Source of the DNA: Sulfitobacter sp. | GTDB taxonomy: Bacteria; Pseudomonadota; Alphaproteobacteria; Rhodobacterales; Rhodobacteraceae | Reading direction: 5' to 3' | Assembly: GCA_029252045.1 (NCBI GenBank) | Contig: JAQXCD010000051.1 | Coordinates: 1 to 64,000 of the forward strand | Length of the DNA stretch: 64,000 nt | Part shown: positions 35,969 to 44,768 of the stretch, piece by piece | Layout of the letters: each line of letters starts with the position of its first letter | How positions within the stretch are numbered: position 1 is the first letter of the stretch | Notes under the pieces: generated by a model | What the model saw: only the letters and a program-made list of their open reading frames with translations | Databases searched by the model: none | What the model was told of the DNA's origin: nothing | Made by a program: the position numbers and the translations under genes

Positions 35969-36706
35969 ATGATACCAAACCGATCCTATCGGTCGGGGCA
36001 GCAGACGCATCCTCTGCGACAGTCCCTGACCATCTTCACCACCGTCGTCTTGATGCTTATGGCATTCGCGACCTCGGCCTATGCCCATGACGTGACCCCA
36101 GGGGACGCGGGCTACATCCAAGAGATTTTCGGGGTGCATATAATCTCGTTCATCTATCTGGGCGCAAAGCACATGATGACGGGCTACGATCACATCCTGT
36201 TCCTGCTGGGCGTCGTGTTCTTCCTCTACCACATGAAGGACTTGGCGATTTACGTCAGCCTGTTCGCCATCGGCCACTCGGTCACTATGCTTTTGGGCGT
36301 GTGGTTTGGCTGGGGTATCAACGCCTATATCATCGACGCGATCATCGGCCTGTCGGTCGTCTACAAGGCGCTCGACAACCTTGGCACCTTCCAGAAGTGG
36401 TTCGGCTTTCAACCTAATACCAAAGCAGCCACGTTGATCTTCGGTTTGTTCCACGGGACGGGTCTGGCGTCCAAAATCCTCGAATACCAGATTGCTGAAG
36501 ACGGGCTGCTGGCCAACCTTCTGGCCTTCAACGTCGGCGTTGAGGTCGGGCAACTGCTGGCCTTGTTCGTGATCTTGATCGTCATGGGGTACTGGCGTCG
36601 TAGCCCCAATTTCATGCGTCAGGCATCTGTCGCAAACATCATCATGGCCGGCCTTGGCCTTCTGCTGACGTACCAGCAGATCGCAGGCTACATCGCCAGT
36701 ACATAA
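35969..36706 (+). CDS. HupE/UreJ-type membrane protein
   Basis: The 245-residue protein has a signal peptide ending near AYA-HDVTPGD. Six or more membrane helices follow, with the family motifs HMMTGYDHILFLLGVVFF, FAIGHSVTMLLGVWFGW and LIFGLFHGTGLASKI. These His/Asp residues inside helices are the hallmarks of the HupE_UreJ_2 family. Related HupE/UreJ proteins are associated with nickel or cobalt supply to hydrogenase or urease, but none of those genes are in the window. It lies between the His-rich protein and the anchor protein, which suggests a metal-handling role; the metal and direction of movement are unknown. Confidence 0.8.
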   Translation: MIPNRSYRSGQQTHPLRQSLTIFTTVVLMLMAFATSAYAHDVTPGDAGYIQEIFGVHIISFIYLGAKHMMTGYDHILFLLGVVFFLYHMKDLAIYVSLFAIGHSVTMLLGVWFGWGINAYIIDAIIGLSVVYKALDNLGTFQKWFGFQPNTKAATLIFGLFHGTGLASKILEYQIAEDGLLANLLAFNVGVEVGQLLALFVILIVMGYWRRSPNFMRQASVANIIMAGLGLLLTYQQIAGYIAST

Positions 36707-36722
36707 GAATAGGAAAAGAACA

Positions 36723-37337
36723 ATGCACAATGCACCAAAACCCAACATCGAAGACCTGCCCACCAAGGCACAACTGCGCCGTTCCTCGATTATCGCCGGC
36801 ATCGGGGCCGTGTTCATCGGGGTCTGCGTTTACCTCCCCGCTGAACACGGAACAGACCCGACAGGCGTGGGCAACATCCTCGGCCTGACTGAGATGGGCG
36901 AGATCAAGCAGCAGCTTGCCGCAGAAGCCGCCGCAGACGGGGCGCTACACGGAGGGGACGAATCCTCATCCCTGATGAACGATATCTTCGTATTGTTTGT
37001 CGGGGCGGCCCAGGCACAGGAAGCGTGGCAGGACGAGATCACCTTCACCCTCGCACCCGGCGATTCCACAGAGATCAAGGCGACCATGGAAGAGGGTGCC
37101 ACCCTGACTTATGCATGGTCGTCAACTGGTGGGCGCGTCAACTTCGACCTTCATGCCCATTCAGGCGGCGACGCGGTTACATATGAAAAGGGACGTGGCC
37201 AAACATCTGGTGAGGGCAGCTTCCAGACACCCTTCGCAGGGGATCACGGCTGGTTCTGGCGCAACCGCGACAACGCCGACGTTACGGTCACGCTGCAATT
37301 GCGCGGCGACTACAGCGAGATCGTTCGAAGCGAGTGA
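36723..37337 (+). CDS. Transmembrane anchor protein of the HupE islet
   Basis: The 204-residue protein has a short cytoplasmic N-terminus, one membrane helix (SSIIAGIGAVFIGVCVYLP, residues 21-40), and a periplasmic region. The C-terminal half begins near DEITFTLAPGDSTEIKA and is beta-rich (LTYAWSSTGGRVNFDLHAH, DHGWFWRNRDNADVTVTLQL). I recall the same domain being labelled transmembrane anchor protein in Rhodobacterales near HupE/UreJ-like genes. The HAH and WFW residues might contact a metal or a partner. It follows the HupE-type gene by 16 bases, so the two are probably co-transcribed. The role is unknown. Confidence 0.72.
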   Translation: MHNAPKPNIEDLPTKAQLRRSSIIAGIGAVFIGVCVYLPAEHGTDPTGVGNILGLTEMGEIKQQLAAEAAADGALHGGDESSSLMNDIFVLFVGAAQAQEAWQDEITFTLAPGDSTEIKATMEEGATLTYAWSSTGGRVNFDLHAHSGGDAVTYEKGRGQTSGEGSFQTPFAGDHGWFWRNRDNADVTVTLQLRGDYSEIVRSE

Positions 37338-37347
37338 CGCAATGATT

Positions 37348-37379
37348 TGATCACCTGCGCTTCACTGTTCAGGTGATCA
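37348..37379 (+). terminator. Hairpin after the HupE islet
   Basis: A perfect 10-pair inverted repeat (TGATCACCTG and CAGGTGATCA) with a 12-base loop begins 11 bases after the anchor gene stop. It is followed by TAAAACC rather than a T-run, so it is a terminator candidate but not a canonical one. Confidence 0.5.
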
Positions 37380-37513
37380 TAAAACCAGTGGCTTCCACCT
37401 AAAGCCGAGCTTCGCTGCACAATAGAAAACCGGTAAAGTGGGCTCCATGCCGCCAATCGCTTTGGCTGCAAACGGGTCCCGCGCCGCCGGTTGGGGCAGC
37501 GCGGGGATTTGGG

Positions 37514-38554
37514 TTAGATCACTTTTACGATGGCTTTGCCGGTGTTGCCGCCAGTGAGCAGTTTGATGAAGGCTTCGGGGGCGTTCTCCAGACCTTCGGT
37601 GATGTCTTCCTGCACTTTGACCTGACCGCTGGCGATCATCGGGCCGACGGCTTTGTGGAAATCAGGCATGCGGTTCCAGTGGTTGGAGATGATAAAGCCG
37701 TTCACGCTCAGAAAATTGACGAGGATTGTGCGCCAGAGTTTCGGGGCTGTGAGGGTTTTCTCGATGGCATCTGCGCCAAGGCCGCCCTCGTTGTACCATG
37801 AGATCATGCCGCAGATCGGGATGCGGCCGTGCTGGTTCATCAGGGGCATCACCGCTTCGAGGACTTTGCCGCCGACGTTTTCGAAATAGATGTCGACGCC
37901 TTTGGGTGCTGCTTCTTTCAGGGCTGCGCGCAGGTCGGTGGCTGTGGCATAGGCGCGGTGGTCAAGGCAGATGTCAAAGCCGAAATGCTCGACAGCGGTT
38001 TTGCATTTCTCGGGGCCGCCGGCGATGCCAACCGTGCGCAGGCCCATGGATTTGGCGATCTGGCCGACCATGGAGCCGACGGGGCCGGTAGCGGCGGCAA
38101 CAACAAGGGTTTCGCCTGCTTTTGGTTTGCCCAGTTCGGTCAGGCCGTACCAGCCGGTGAGGCCCGGCATGCCCAGCACGCCGAGTGCATAGGTGATGGG
38201 GGCTGCCTTGGGATCGATCTTGGCGAGGCCAGCAGCAGGAGCGACCGCGTGTGTGGCCCAGCCGAAGCCGCCCATTACAAATTCGCCAACCTCGAAGCCT
38301 TTTGCGTTGGAGGCGATGATTTCACCGACCGAGCCGCCTTCCATTTTGCCGTTCACCGGAATGTTGGAGGCGTAGGATTTTGCATCGTCCATGCGGCCAC
38401 GCATATAGGGGTCAAGGGACATGTAGTGCACGCGCACCAGTACTTCGCCTTCACCCGGTGTGGGGATGGGCAGCTCTTCCAGACGGAAGTTTGCCGGGGT
38501 CGGCGCGCCTGTGGGGCGGCTGGCAAGTGCGATCTGTTTCATCATTTCAGTCAT
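37514..38554 (-). CDS. NADP-dependent oxidoreductase, CurA-like MDR family
   Basis: The 346-residue medium-chain reductase lacks the catalytic-zinc Cys/His set. It has YMSLDPYMRGRMDDAKSYA (the N-terminal substrate segment), a Rossmann motif in VVAAATGPVGSMVGQIAKSM, and HFGFDICLDHRA. These are the features of the quinone oxidoreductase-like, 2-alkenal and CurA group. It would reduce alkenals, enones or similar compounds with NADPH. The start at 38554 follows GGAGGATCCC. It sits just downstream of the HupE islet, on the opposite strand, and is divergent from the suhB-type gene. Confidence 0.88.
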   Translation of the reverse strand: MTEMMKQIALASRPTGAPTPANFRLEELPIPTPGEGEVLVRVHYMSLDPYMRGRMDDAKSYASNIPVNGKMEGGSVGEIIASNAKGFEVGEFVMGGFGWATHAVAPAAGLAKIDPKAAPITYALGVLGMPGLTGWYGLTELGKPKAGETLVVAAATGPVGSMVGQIAKSMGLRTVGIAGGPEKCKTAVEHFGFDICLDHRAYATATDLRAALKEAAPKGVDIYFENVGGKVLEAVMPLMNQHGRIPICGMISWYNEGGLGADAIEKTLTAPKLWRTILVNFLSVNGFIISNHWNRMPDFHKAVGPMIASGQVKVQEDITEGLENAPEAFIKLLTGGNTGKAIVKVI

Positions 38555-38691
38555 GGGATCCTCCGTTGGTTTCGCCATACGTAGCGGAGTGCCGACGCGG
38601 TACAAGTGACACGCTACGTCACTGGCTCTTGGCTTTCTGCGGCGGGCGTCCTATGAGGGCGCTTGATCCATTCAGAAAAGGCCAGCATGAC

Positions 38692-39477
38692 ATGGTAGGC
38701 AGTGCAAATCTTAACATCATGATCAAAGCCGCGCGTAAAGCGGGCCGTGCGTTGGTGAAGGACTTCCGCGAAGTTGAACAGCTTCAGGTGTCGATGAAGG
38801 GGGCGGGTGATTTTGTCAGCCGTGCCGATATCAACGCCGAGAAAATCCTGAAAGATGAATTGCGTGCCGCACGCCCGACTTATGGCTGGATTGCCGAGGA
38901 AGGTGGCGCGGAAGAGGGCGAAGACCCCACACGCCGCTGGATTGTTGACCCGTTGGACGGGACCACAAATTTCCTGCACGCGCTGCCGCATTGGGCTGTG
39001 TCCATTGCGTTGGAGCATAAGGGCCAGATCGTGGCGGGTGTTGTCTTTGACGCCGCCAAAGACGAGATGTTCTATGCCGAGAAGGGCGCGGGGGCGTGGC
39101 TCAACGAGAGCCGCTTGCGGGTGTCCGGCCGTCACAAGATGATCGAATCGATTTTTGCGACGGGTATTCCTTTTGCTGGCCGTTCGGACTTGCCTGCCAC
39201 ATTGCAGGATATGGCGCGTATCGCACCGACTTGTGCGGGTATCCGCCGCTGGGGTTCGGCGGCGCTGGATTTGGCCTATGTCGCTGCGGGTCGTTATGAC
39301 GGGTTCTGGGAGCGTCGTTTGAACGTTTGGGATCTGGCTGCGGGCGTGATCATTGTCAAAGAGGCGGGTGGTCTGGTCGAGCCGATCAATCCGCGCGGTG
39401 ACGTTCTGGTGGACGGCGAGATTGTTGCCTCTAACGAGGCGCTCTTTAGCAGCTTCTCGAAAGTTGTGCGCGGCTAG
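38692..39477 (+). CDS. suhB: Inositol monophosphatase family protein (SuhB-like)
   Basis: The 261-residue enzyme has the Mg-binding motifs of the IMPase family: EEGGAEEGE at about residues 65-73, WIVDPLDGTTNFLHALPHW (D-P-x-D-G-T-T) at about 83-101, and WDLAAGVIIVKEAGG at about 210-224. It hydrolyses phosphate monoesters such as myo-inositol-1-phosphate; in other bacteria SuhB also assists rRNA transcription. The start at 38692 is an internal ATG of a long open frame that extends back to 38380, but the N-terminus VGSANLNIMIKAARKAGR matches family starts. Confidence 0.92.
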   Translation: MVGSANLNIMIKAARKAGRALVKDFREVEQLQVSMKGAGDFVSRADINAEKILKDELRAARPTYGWIAEEGGAEEGEDPTRRWIVDPLDGTTNFLHALPHWAVSIALEHKGQIVAGVVFDAAKDEMFYAEKGAGAWLNESRLRVSGRHKMIESIFATGIPFAGRSDLPATLQDMARIAPTCAGIRRWGSAALDLAYVAAGRYDGFWERRLNVWDLAAGVIIVKEAGGLVEPINPRGDVLVDGEIVASNEALFSSFSKVVRG

Positions 39478-39478
39478 G

Positions 39479-39850
39479 CTATGTGCGGTCCGACGGGTGG
39501 TTGACGCCGTCGGTCCAGCGCACGGGCTCGTGCTGCCATGTCTCTACACCTTCAATACAGCCAAGGTTGATTCCGCATTGCGCGGGGTCTGCGCGGCGTT
39601 GGTGGTAGAGGTAGATGCCACAGATTTTACAAAAGTAATGCTTGGCCGTGTGCGTGCCCCAGCTGTAGCGCTGTAGGGTGTCTGCACCTTTGGTAACGCT
39701 GAGGCTGGCGGTTGTGGCTGTCACAGCTGCCGCTTGGCGGCGTTTGCAGAACGAGCAGGTGCAACGGGCGGCATCGCTGAGGCCATGGGGCAGGGTGGCC
39801 TTGATGGCACAGGCGCCGCAATGGCAGGTTGCGGTGATTGCGAGGCTCAT
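39479..39850 (-). CDS. GFA-family zinc-binding protein
   Basis: The 123-residue protein has the glutathione-dependent formaldehyde-activating (GFA/CENP-V) fold. Zinc ligands are seen in TCHCGACAIKA, ARCTCSFCKRR, and FCKICGIYLYHQ. The family includes enzymes proposed to catalyse spontaneous S-hydroxymethylglutathione formation, but many members have unknown roles. It overlaps the rhomboid gene upstream by 4 bases (ATGA), so they are co-transcribed. A pairing of these two is odd functionally. Its stop lies one base from that of suhB. Confidence 0.88.
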   Translation of the reverse strand: MSLAITATCHCGACAIKATLPHGLSDAARCTCSFCKRRQAAAVTATTASLSVTKGADTLQRYSWGTHTAKHYFCKICGIYLYHQRRADPAQCGINLGCIEGVETWQHEPVRWTDGVNHPSDRT

Positions 39851-40587
39851 TTGCGTTTCACTTTGGGGAGAGAGCTGGGAAGCGGGTATGTCGCGGGAGG
39901 ATGCGGCGGGTGGCCGTGTGTGGCCTGCCAAAACGCCCTTCCGCCCAGTCGCAGCCAGACCGGGACTGTCAGCAGGACACCCGCAATAAACCCGCCGGCA
40001 TGGGCCCAATAGGCCACGCCGCCTGTGCCGGGTACTGTGCCCAAGCCGCCAATGAATTGCATGCCGAACCAGAGCATCAGTATGGTCCATGCCGGTATTG
40101 GGAAGATGCGGAAAAAGATCACAAAGACCAGCAGGATATCCACCTTGGCTTTTGGGAAGAGGAGGAGATAGCCGCCCATAACGCCCGCAATGGCACCGGA
40201 GGCGCCGACAGTCGGGACAAAGGATGTGGGGTCGGCGGCAACATGTGCAAGACCTGAAAGGACACCGGTGATCAGGTAAAACCCTAGATACGGGAGGTGG
40301 CCCATCTCATCCTCGACGTTGTCACCGAATATCCACAAAAACAACATGTTACCTGCCAGATGCAGCCAGCCGGCGTGCAGAAATTGCGAGGTGAGGAGGG
40401 CGCCGAGGCCGTCGCTTGCGATGATGCGGCGCGGCAGAAGTGCCCAGTCATAGTAGAACAGATGCAGGGCTTGTTCGTCTTGTGACATAGGCAGCATGCT
40501 GAGGAAGATGCCGATGTTGGCGGCCATCAGTGCGTAGGTCACATAGGGGATGCGGCCCGAGGGGTTATGATCACGGATGGGAAACAT
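39847..40587 (-). CDS. Rhomboid-family intramembrane serine protease
   Basis: The 246-residue protein has six membrane helices and the rhomboid catalytic pair: Ser in VGASGAIAGVMGGYLLLFP and His in GVAYWAHAGGFIAGVLL. The loop-1 motif HAGWLHLAGNMLFLWIFGD is also typical. It cleaves membrane-spanning substrates within the lipid bilayer. The N-terminus MFPIRDHNPSGRIPYVTYAL matches the small alphaproteobacterial rhomboids. It is transcribed with the GFA gene (4-base overlap). No obvious substrate gene is near. Confidence 0.93.
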   Translation of the reverse strand: MFPIRDHNPSGRIPYVTYALMAANIGIFLSMLPMSQDEQALHLFYYDWALLPRRIIASDGLGALLTSQFLHAGWLHLAGNMLFLWIFGDNVEDEMGHLPYLGFYLITGVLSGLAHVAADPTSFVPTVGASGAIAGVMGGYLLLFPKAKVDILLVFVIFFRIFPIPAWTILMLWFGMQFIGGLGTVPGTGGVAYWAHAGGFIAGVLLTVPVWLRLGGRAFWQATHGHPPHPPATYPLPSSLPKVKRK

Positions 40588-40700
40588 GTGCGCCCACGTT
40601 GTGCAATTGCAGCTGGGGCGTCAAGGGGGCTGTGATCTACGCGGTATAGGGGCGCAGAGAGGATGGGATTGAGTTTATTGGCAAAATAAAGAAGTGGTAG

Positions 40701-40732
40701 CGTCGCGCGCAGGGGGAGGCCTGCGCGCGACG
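40701..40732 (-). terminator. Strong hairpin at the end of putA
   Basis: A perfect 13-pair inverted repeat (CGTCGCGCGCAGG and its complement) with a 6-base loop begins 4 bases beyond the putA stop codon on the minus strand. The following tract is only weakly T-rich (CTACCACTTCTTTATTTT), so termination may need more than the hairpin. Confidence 0.65.
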
Positions 40733-40736
40733 GGTT

Positions 40737-43700
40737 TTAGGTGGAGGCGCCGAGCAGGGCCGCGTTGCCGCCTGAAGCTGTGGTGTCCACGCATACGTGG
40801 CGCTCTTGCCGGACACTGGCGGTATCGGGCAGGCCGCGCAGCAGCGGAATGATCGGGCCTTTGCGCCGGGCGAGGGCCTTTTCGTAAGCGCGGGCTGTTT
40901 CCACGTCACCCCACCACAGGACGCCGCCGAAGTCGGGGCCGGAGGAAAGGGCATCGGGCGCGATTGTCCCTGTGGCGATGACTGCGACGCCGCCCAAGGC
41001 TTCGACGGCGCGTTTCTGTGCGGCGGCGGTTTCGGCTGTCGGGCCAAGGCACAGGATTGCGGGGCGTGGCATGGTGGAGAGGCGGTTGCTTTCTCCGGTG
41101 GGGCCGGGGAGCGAGACGGTATCCAGCACCTTCACTTCATGTGTAGGCAGGGCGGGCAGGGATGCGGAGTTCTCCCAAGCGGGTGAGGCTTCTGCCAGAT
41201 CGGGAGCCGAGAAGCGGGGCAGGTAGTTGGGACCGCCCGCCTTTGGGCCGGTACCGGACAGGCCTTCACCGCCGAAGGGCTGGCTGCCCACAATGGCGCC
41301 AATCTGGTTGCGGTTGATATAGATATTGCCGGCCTCGATCCGCTCGGAGACGTGCTGGACGCGGTCGTCGATGCGGGTGTGCAGGCCAAAGGTGAGGCCG
41401 TAGCCGGTGGCGTTGATGGCATCTATCACTGCGTCCAACTGATGGGACTTGAAAGTGGCCATGTGCAGGACGGGGCCGAAGATTTCCCGCTCCAGATCAC
41501 CAACGCCTTTCACGCGAATGATTGTGGGGGCGATGTAGGTTCCGTGATCGGGGGCGTGTAATTCGGCGATCAAGCGCCCTTCGCTGCGGGCTGTTTCGAT
41601 ATGATCGGCGATGCCTTTGCGGGCGGCTTCGTCGATGACGGGACCGACGTCTGTGCTCAGCTGCCACGGGTCACCCATGTTCAGGCACTGCATGGCACCT
41701 GTCATCATTTTCAGGAAAGGTTCGGCAATGTCCTCCTGAACGTAGACGCAGCGCAGTGCGGAGCAGCGCTGGCCTGCGGATTGGAATGCGCTTTCGATAA
41801 TCGCCTGCACGGCCTGTTCGGGCAGCGCTGTTGAGTCGACGATCATGGCGTTCAGGCCACCTGTCTCGGCGATCAGCGGGGTGCCGGGGGCGCAGTGCTC
41901 TGCCATGGCGGCGCGGATGCGCTGGGCGGTGGCGGTGGAGCCGGTGAAGGCCACGCCGTTTATGCGCGGGTCAGAGGTGAGGGCGGCACCGACGTCCCCT
42001 GCGCCTGGCAGCAGTTGGAGTGCTGTGAGGGGCACGCCGGCCTCGTGTAGGACGTTGATGGCCATATGGGCGATGAGGGGCGTTTGCTCGGCCGGTTTTG
42101 CCAGCACAGCGTTGCCGGCGGCGAGGGCGGCGCCGATCTGGCCGAGGAAGATGGCGAAGGGGAAGTTCCACGGCGAGATGCAGGTGAACAGGCCCGCAGG
42201 TGGCATGTTGGTGGCTTGGGCGGCGTAGTAGCGCAGGAAATCCACGCCTTCGCGCAGTTCGGCCACGCAGTCGGGCAGGCCTTTGCCAGCCTCGCGGGTC
42301 AGCAGGGCAAAAATCTCGCCGTAGCGTTCCTCATAGATGTCGGCGGCGCGCAGCAGAGCCTTGCGGCGCTCGCTCAAAGGGGCGTTCCATGGCGTGGCGG
42401 CGTCCAGCGCTTGTGCCACATCGGCAGGTGTGGCGGGGTGCACTGTGCCCGGGGATGTGCCCAGGCCGGCAGGGTTTTGCACGGCTTGGGAAGCACCGCC
42501 TTTGGCGCCGCCTGCGATCAGCGGCAGGGCGGTCAATGTGACATCTGCATAGGGCGCGCGCTCGGTTTCAATCGCCGTGAGGGTTGGTGTGTGGTTCAGG
42601 TCAAAGCCTATGGCGTTGGCGCGCAGGGGGCGGAAGATCTCGGGGCCGGTCGGGATGACCGCAATGCTGTCTTCCAGTTTGGCAAAGGGGTCGGCTGCGA
42701 CTTCTTCGGGGGCCACGTCTTCGTCGACGATCTGGTTGACGAAGCTGGAGTTCGCACCGTTTTCCAGCAGGCGGCGCACGAGGTACGCGAGCAGGTCTTT
42801 GTGCGCGCCGACGGGAGCATAGATGCGGCAACGGCTGCCGTGCTCTTTGAGCACGATGTTATGCAGTGTCTCGCCCATGCCGTGCAGGCGTTGGAACTCG
42901 TATGCTTCCTTGTCCTGACCCATGTGCAGCACAGCCGCGACGGTATGCGCGTTATGGGTGGCGAACTGGGGATAGATGCGGTCTGTCATGCCCAGCAGTT
43001 TGCGGGCATTGGAGATATAGCTGACGTCTGTGGCGGCCTTGCGGGTGAAAACGGGGAAGCCGTCCACGCCTTCGACCTGTGCGCGCTTGATCTCGGTGTC
43101 CCAATAGGCGCCTTTGACCAGTCGCACCATGATGCGGCGGTTGTGGGTTTGGGCCATCTCGTAGAGGGCATCAATCACGCCGGCAGCGCGGGGGCCGTAA
43201 GCCTGTACCACAATGCCGAAACCGTCCCAGCCGGCCAGCGCAGGCTCGGCCATCACAGCGTTGATCACGTCGAGCGACAGGCCAAGGCGGTCGGCTTCTT
43301 CTGCGTCCACGTTCAGGCCCATGCCGGCAGATTTTGCGAGCAGGCACAGGGCGCGCAGGCGCGGCACGAGGTCGGTCATCACAGAGGCTTCTTGGGCGAC
43401 CTCATAGCGCGGGTGCAGGGCGGAGAGTTTGACGGAGATGCCGGGGTTTTTGCGGATGTCGTCATGGGTGCAACCGCGCGCGATGGAGGAGATCGCGTCG
43501 GAATAGCTGAGGTGATAGCGGCGGGCATCTGCTTCGGTGCGCGCGGCTTCGCCGAGCATGTCGTAGGAGTAGGTGAAGCCTTTGGCCTCCATGCCGGCCG
43601 CGCGTTTCATAGCGCCTTTGATGTCTTCGCCCAGCACAAACTGGCGGCCCATTTCCTTCATGGCGCGGGAGACAGCGGTGCGGATCACAGGCTCGCCCAA

Positions 43701-44153
43701 ACGTTTTATGGCGGCGCGCAGGTGGCGCACGGGGCCGGGCTGTTCATCATCAAGCACGCGGCCGGTCAGCATCAGCGCCCATGTGGACGCGTTCACCATT
43801 GTAGAGGTAGAGTGGCCCATGTGACGGCCCCAGTCGGACGGCGCGATCTTGTCCTCGATCAGGGCATCCATGGTATCGGCATCGGGCACACGCAGCAGCG
43901 CTTCGGCCAGACACATCAGGGCAACGCCTTCGTCGGTAGACAGACCGTATTCCGCAAGGAAAACCTCCATCATGCCCGGCGCTGTGGTGGAGCGGATGGC
44001 GCGCACAAGTCCGGCGGCGGTGCCACAGATTTCCGCGCGGTCTTGGGCGGTCAGGGCTGCGGTGTTTATCAGCGAGGCCAGTACCGTTTTGGCATCGCTA
44101 TATGTGGCGGTATCAATACGGGCGCGCAGAGATAGGGAAGTATCGAAGGCCAT
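40737..44153 (-). CDS. putA: Bifunctional proline dehydrogenase / delta-1-pyrroline-5-carboxylate dehydrogenase
   Basis: The 1138-residue enzyme has a PRODH barrel (about residues 160-470; KGAYWDTEIKRAQ and RIYAPVGAHKDLLAYLVRRL contact FAD and substrate). A P5C dehydrogenase half follows, with the NAD motif FTGSTATAQRIRAAM, the catalytic Glu in ETGGLNAMIVDS and the nucleophile Cys in SAGQRCSALRC. The short C-terminal part carries no extra DNA-binding domain, and the N-terminus has no ribbon-helix-helix, so it should not repress itself; an Lrp-type gene is divergent instead. It oxidises proline to glutamate at the inner membrane. Confidence 0.95.
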   Translation of the reverse strand: MAFDTSLSLRARIDTATYSDAKTVLASLINTAALTAQDRAEICGTAAGLVRAIRSTTAPGMMEVFLAEYGLSTDEGVALMCLAEALLRVPDADTMDALIEDKIAPSDWGRHMGHSTSTMVNASTWALMLTGRVLDDEQPGPVRHLRAAIKRLGEPVIRTAVSRAMKEMGRQFVLGEDIKGAMKRAAGMEAKGFTYSYDMLGEAARTEADARRYHLSYSDAISSIARGCTHDDIRKNPGISVKLSALHPRYEVAQEASVMTDLVPRLRALCLLAKSAGMGLNVDAEEADRLGLSLDVINAVMAEPALAGWDGFGIVVQAYGPRAAGVIDALYEMAQTHNRRIMVRLVKGAYWDTEIKRAQVEGVDGFPVFTRKAATDVSYISNARKLLGMTDRIYPQFATHNAHTVAAVLHMGQDKEAYEFQRLHGMGETLHNIVLKEHGSRCRIYAPVGAHKDLLAYLVRRLLENGANSSFVNQIVDEDVAPEEVAADPFAKLEDSIAVIPTGPEIFRPLRANAIGFDLNHTPTLTAIETERAPYADVTLTALPLIAGGAKGGASQAVQNPAGLGTSPGTVHPATPADVAQALDAATPWNAPLSERRKALLRAADIYEERYGEIFALLTREAGKGLPDCVAELREGVDFLRYYAAQATNMPPAGLFTCISPWNFPFAIFLGQIGAALAAGNAVLAKPAEQTPLIAHMAINVLHEAGVPLTALQLLPGAGDVGAALTSDPRINGVAFTGSTATAQRIRAAMAEHCAPGTPLIAETGGLNAMIVDSTALPEQAVQAIIESAFQSAGQRCSALRCVYVQEDIAEPFLKMMTGAMQCLNMGDPWQLSTDVGPVIDEAARKGIADHIETARSEGRLIAELHAPDHGTYIAPTIIRVKGVGDLEREIFGPVLHMATFKSHQLDAVIDAINATGYGLTFGLHTRIDDRVQHVSERIEAGNIYINRNQIGAIVGSQPFGGEGLSGTGPKAGGPNYLPRFSAPDLAEASPAWENSASLPALPTHEVKVLDTVSLPGPTGESNRLSTMPRPAILCLGPTAETAAAQKRAVEALGGVAVIATGTIAPDALSSGPDFGGVLWWGDVETARAYEKALARRKGPIIPLLRGLPDTASVRQERHVCVDTTASGGNAALLGAST

Positions 44154-44263
44154 TTGATCACTCCATGAAATGGTTTTGACTAGTATATGTGCTATTTTAA
44201 AGGCATGTTGACTGAAGATGTGACCATATGAAGGTTTAATGCTTTAATTTTTGGGGATTTATA
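44154..44263. other. Divergent putA-lrp intergenic region
   Basis: 110 AT-rich bases separate putA and the Lrp-type regulator. They must carry both promoters and probably the operator of the regulator. A short AT-rich inverted layout (TGGTTTTGACTAGTATATGTG) is visible, but I cannot define an operator. Confidence 0.4.
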
Positions 44264-44737
44264 GTGCAAAACACTTCTGATCTGGATCGGTTCGATCAAG
44301 CGATTCTCGCTACACTGGCAGAAGACGGGCGTATCAGCATCACTGATCTGGCGAAACGGATCGGTTTGTCCAAGTCTCCGACGCAGGCGCGTTTGCGGCG
44401 TCTGGAGGAGAATGGCGTGATTCTGGGGTATCGCGCCATGCTAAATCCTATCCGTCTGGGGCTGGACCATGTGGCGTTTGTGGAGGTTCGCCTGACCGAT
44501 ACACGGGAGGCGGCGTTGGCGGCGTTTAACGCAGCGGTTGCAAAAGTTTCACAGATTGAGCAGGCGCATATGATTGCAGGCAATTTTGACTATTTGCTGA
44601 AGGTGCGCACCCGCGACATGAACAGCTATCGCGCGTTTCTGGGCGATACGATCTCGGCGTTGCCGCATGTGGGGTCTACCTCGACCTATGTGGCGATGGA
44701 GGCTGTGAAGGAAGTAATGTTGTCTGAGGGGGCTTGA
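44264..44737 (+). CDS. putR: Lrp/AsnC-family regulator, PutR-like
   Basis: The 157-residue protein has an N-terminal helix-turn-helix (ISITDLAKRIGLSKSPTQARL, about residues 25-45) and a C-terminal RAM effector domain (about 65-150; FVEVRLTDTREAAL and NFDYLLKVRTRDM). The GTG start at 44264 is the only suitable codon. It is divergent from putA, and in rhizobia and roseobacters the same arrangement gives PutR, which activates putA when proline is present. That role is inferred by family and position. The regulator probably autoregulates from the shared region. Confidence 0.88.
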   Translation: MQNTSDLDRFDQAILATLAEDGRISITDLAKRIGLSKSPTQARLRRLEENGVILGYRAMLNPIRLGLDHVAFVEVRLTDTREAALAAFNAAVAKVSQIEQAHMIAGNFDYLLKVRTRDMNSYRAFLGDTISALPHVGSTSTYVAMEAVKEVMLSEGA

Positions 44738-44768
44738 CGGAAGCCTCCCCTGCGTCATCTCACACCGC

